Below, one piece after another: positions 53,840-56,000 of a DNA stretch of 56,000 nucleotides. Location: positions 14,283,011 to 14,339,010 of the forward strand of contig CM055111.1 in NCBI GenBank assembly GCA_029204225.1, written 5' to 3'. The stretch's first letter is position 1; every line of letters begins with the position of its first letter. Source of the stretch: Diphasiastrum complanatum (Eukaryota; Streptophyta; Lycopodiopsida; Lycopodiales; Lycopodiaceae). The position numbers were made by a program, and so were the translations under genes. The notes under the pieces are model-generated. The model did not search any database. It saw nothing but the letters and a program-made list of their open reading frames with translations, and had not been told where the DNA came from.

Positions 53840-55035
53840 CTGTAAATAGGAAAAAAATTCGCCATTAAGCCTACATGCAAACAATGGATATTATTAGGAA
53901 TCAAAGCTTAAGCATAAAGTAAATTTCCTTTGAAACCAACAAGCAATTCCTCAATGTTTCTACTTCAACATTCAACAGCTGGTCTCCATCTGATGAGATT
54001 GATCAACTTCCACTATCCCAGCCTTGAGAATAGTTTATATTCTGTTTCTACTTGCTTACCTACCTACAACAGAAGCAAAAAGCTTCAAGATGATTGAGGA
54101 AGTTTCATTCAAGTTAGTATCAAATGCTATAATTGCATATTGAAGTTATAGACAGTTAATTGGTGCCATAAGGACCTGCAGTTTATTGAATACTATTTGG
54201 ATCCCAAATGCCCAAGTTCACCCTATTAGAGAAACGGCTGAGACTTATTAACTCAGGGTGCCGAAAGTGGATTAGGCTTTCAAAAGAGTATCAAAGGAGT
54301 TGTCAGGCTCATCTGGAAAATAGTTGAATTCAACATGGGAGAAAAATAAGTACAATTATTACATAAAGCTGTTGTGAGCTGCTTGTGTCAGTAAAGTTCC
54401 CTCTCTCTTCTCTAACATCCCTACATGTTTGTGTACTAGTTTTGCCTGTAACTTGATGTTAGACAAATTATGGGGTCCATTCCTTGGCTGAAATCCTAAA
54501 CTCTGGTCACATTTGCTTTACAGATTGGTTCATCTTTGTTGCTGAAATTTTTGAAACTAATCAAGAGCTTATTGTGTGTTTAATCACACCTCTAACAACA
54601 GAGCATAACACCTAATGAGATTTCTATAGAAAACAAAATTTGTTTGCTTGGTTTTGACTACGGGTTTTGCTAAGGTTTATTGGATTAGGTATAGAAATAG
54701 ATTGCCACTTTCAACAGAATTCGTGCTTTTCAAGAAAAGGAAGATGTATGATTGAAGAAAACACAGACTCAAACTGTATTATACATGAGCACTACAAGAA
54801 TATTTTTCATCTCAAAGGAAGTTAAAGCCTTCTATATCTTCAAAGTAGAATCCTCCTCTGAAATATCCTCCTTTCTCCTCCTATTGAAATTCGAAGCGTG
54901 CAACAAGAGAGCCTATCATAGGCCCATCACATACAGCCAGATGAGTAACTCGATAGACGTGTGCGGGTGTGTGTATGTGTGTGTGTGTGTGTGTGTGGGG
55001 CACCAAAAATTACATAAGACAAAGTATATCTCAAG
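53840..55035. other. intron or upstream sequence, no exon recognised
   Basis: AT-rich, without a supportable frame or repeat boundary apart from a (GT)n tract at about 54962-54998. Confidence 0.4.
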
Positions 55036-55039
55036 CAAA

Positions 55040-55200
55040 CGTGAGGGTCCGGGCCGGAATGCCCACATCCGCGTCCGCGTCCGACGCCCGGACCCGGACG
55101 CGTCCGACCCCGCGTCCGGGTCCGGGCGTCGGACGCATCCTTTTTTTTTATTTTTGGTTGGACGCGTCCGGGCCCCAGACACGTTTTTTTTTTTTTAAAA
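55040..55200. repeat. GCGTCCGGACGC palindrome cluster with T/A runs
   Basis: Dense alternation of GCGTCCG, CCCGGACGC and GGGTCCGGG steps (55060-55165), then T and A homopolymers and GGCGCAGGCACT, as at 38480-38590 where the order is cluster, A runs, CAGGCACT. Confidence 0.8.
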
Positions 55201-55299
55201 AAAACAAAAGGCGCAGGCACTGCGGAACAGTCCGCAGAAGCCTGAAGCCCGAGAGGAGAGAAAGAGGGCGGGAGAGGGAGAGAGAGAGAGTGAATGAGG

Positions 55300-55306
55300 G
55301 AGAGGC

Positions 55307-55354
<48 letters not shown>

Positions 55355-55470
55355 TGCTATGTTGTTTGTGTGTGTGTGTGATGAGTTGTGTGTGTGTGTG
55401 TGTGATGATTGTTGAGCATATAGATGTGTGTGTGTACGGCGATTTGTGTGTGAGAGAGAGAGGAAGAGAG
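55300..55470. repeat. TA, GA and GT microsatellite complex
   Basis: A TA tract (55307-55333) runs into GA (to 55354), GT tracts (55366-55405) and further GT/GA stretches. Confidence 0.9.
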
Positions 55471-55560
55471 AAAGAAAGCTTTATTAATGTCTTTTCCACG
55501 CCAAAAGGCATATGAGACTAAGGAAATACATGTCAAGTATGTGGTAACCGTGGAGCGTAT
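55470..55560 (-). mobile_element. LINE-like 3' tail, second copy
   Basis: The minus strand reads GCCTTTTGGCGTGGAAAAGA then CATTAATAAAGC and a CT-rich tail, parallel to the copy at 33990-34100. Confidence 0.4.
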
Positions 55561-55639
55561 AAACGACTCCAAAAACTGTAATAAAGAGACAGAGAGTGTG
55601 AGGGATGGAGGGAGAGAGGATGTGTGTGTATGCACGCGT

Positions 55640-55743
55640 GTACGAGACATGGTGTGTGTGTGAGCTTAGGATTTAGGGTTTAGGGTGCTTGGGTTTAGGG
55701 TTTAGGGTTTATGGTGGGAGAGAGATATTGGATTTGCGTGCTT

Positions 55744-55814
<71 letters not shown>

Positions 55815-56000
55815 CCGCTCGTCCCATTTGGATGAGGTGGAAGTGATGCCCGACAAAAAGTGGCGTTGCCCTTTTTGTCGAAAGCAGTTCATAGGGAACG
55901 CCTCTCAGGTTCGAGCACATTTGGGGGGATTGCGAGTCCGACCCATGGGGGGACGCTACGGGATCGGCATTTGTATGGTCGTCCCCGCTGCGGAGAGGGC
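55640..56000 (+). pseudogene. 5' end of an hAT transposase gene with BED finger (runs off window)
   Basis: A leader with TTTAGGG/TTTAGGGTT units (55670-55712), GT and GA tracts, then SSHLDEVEVMPDKKWRCPFC and RKQFIGNASQVRAHLGG. This is a BED zinc finger with C-x2-C and the His that follows. It is the mirror partner of 37778-38062. The start ATG of the left copy is ATA here (about 55811), so translation could only begin at the later Met in EVEVMP. The gene continues past the window, so a fuller copy may lie to the right. Confidence 0.8.

Overview
Plant nuclear DNA, most likely from a seed plant. The evidence is spliced genes with GT-AG introns, an ATG16-type autophagy gene, plant-type Ty1-copia and Ty3-gypsy chromovirus elements primed by initiator-Met tRNA, CACTA and hAT transposon relics, very long (GA)n/(CT)n tracts and CCCTAAA telo-box leaders. 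The species cannot be fixed from the window. Most of the 56 kb is transposon-derived; only two host genes are well supported.

Layout. 1-2.5 kb: decayed retrotransposon gag and an unrecognised basic open frame. 2.5-5.5 kb: a (GA)98 tract and a minus-strand copia element in which gag is fused directly to reverse transcriptase. 5.5-7.3 kb: a CACTA (En/Spm) TNP2 relic. 9.2-12.6 kb: an intact four-exon ATG16 gene on the plus strand (510 codons, coiled coil plus WD40). 13-15 kb: a possible last exon of a minus-strand gene and a copia 5' end. 15.0-15.9 kb: a 37-38 bp minisatellite leading into a Ty3-gypsy gag that is split, with a perfect GCCGA target duplication, by a 4.8 kb copia element whose own gag is inverted. 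22.4-27 kb: decayed repeats and an LTR fragment.

27.6-53.8 kb: at least five minus-strand exons (27.6, 29.7, 37.1, 37.5 and 53.8 kb) have matching splice phases and appear to be the 3' end of one host coiled-coil gene. Its introns are about 7.4 and 16 kb and hold nearly everything else in the right half: copia, LINE tails, chromovirus and hAT copies.

37.8-56 kb: a cluster of hAT-family elements. The unit that emerges is a transposase gene (BED finger, DUF659, hAT dimerisation region, then an acidic, Pro-rich tail with AT-hook-like motifs) facing a small companion ORF (about 115-121 aa, coiled-coil-like) tail to tail. The companion occurs three times, and its upstream region occurs three times with a conserved TATA-like box. 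One transposase copy is split twice: by a young chromovirus (42930-48131, TAGGT target duplication, LTRs differing at one base) and by what looks like an inversion with a breakpoint in an intron. Two upstream regions meet head to head as an almost 600-bp-arm palindrome centred near 49.18 kb. BED-finger 5' ends lie at both flanks (37.8 kb minus, 55.8 kb plus), and the right one runs off the window.

A recurring small-scale feature is clusters of short GC-rich palindromes in three sequence families (GGGAACGCATTCCC-like, GCGTCCGGACGC-like, GGTACC-like), usually next to TA or A/T runs.
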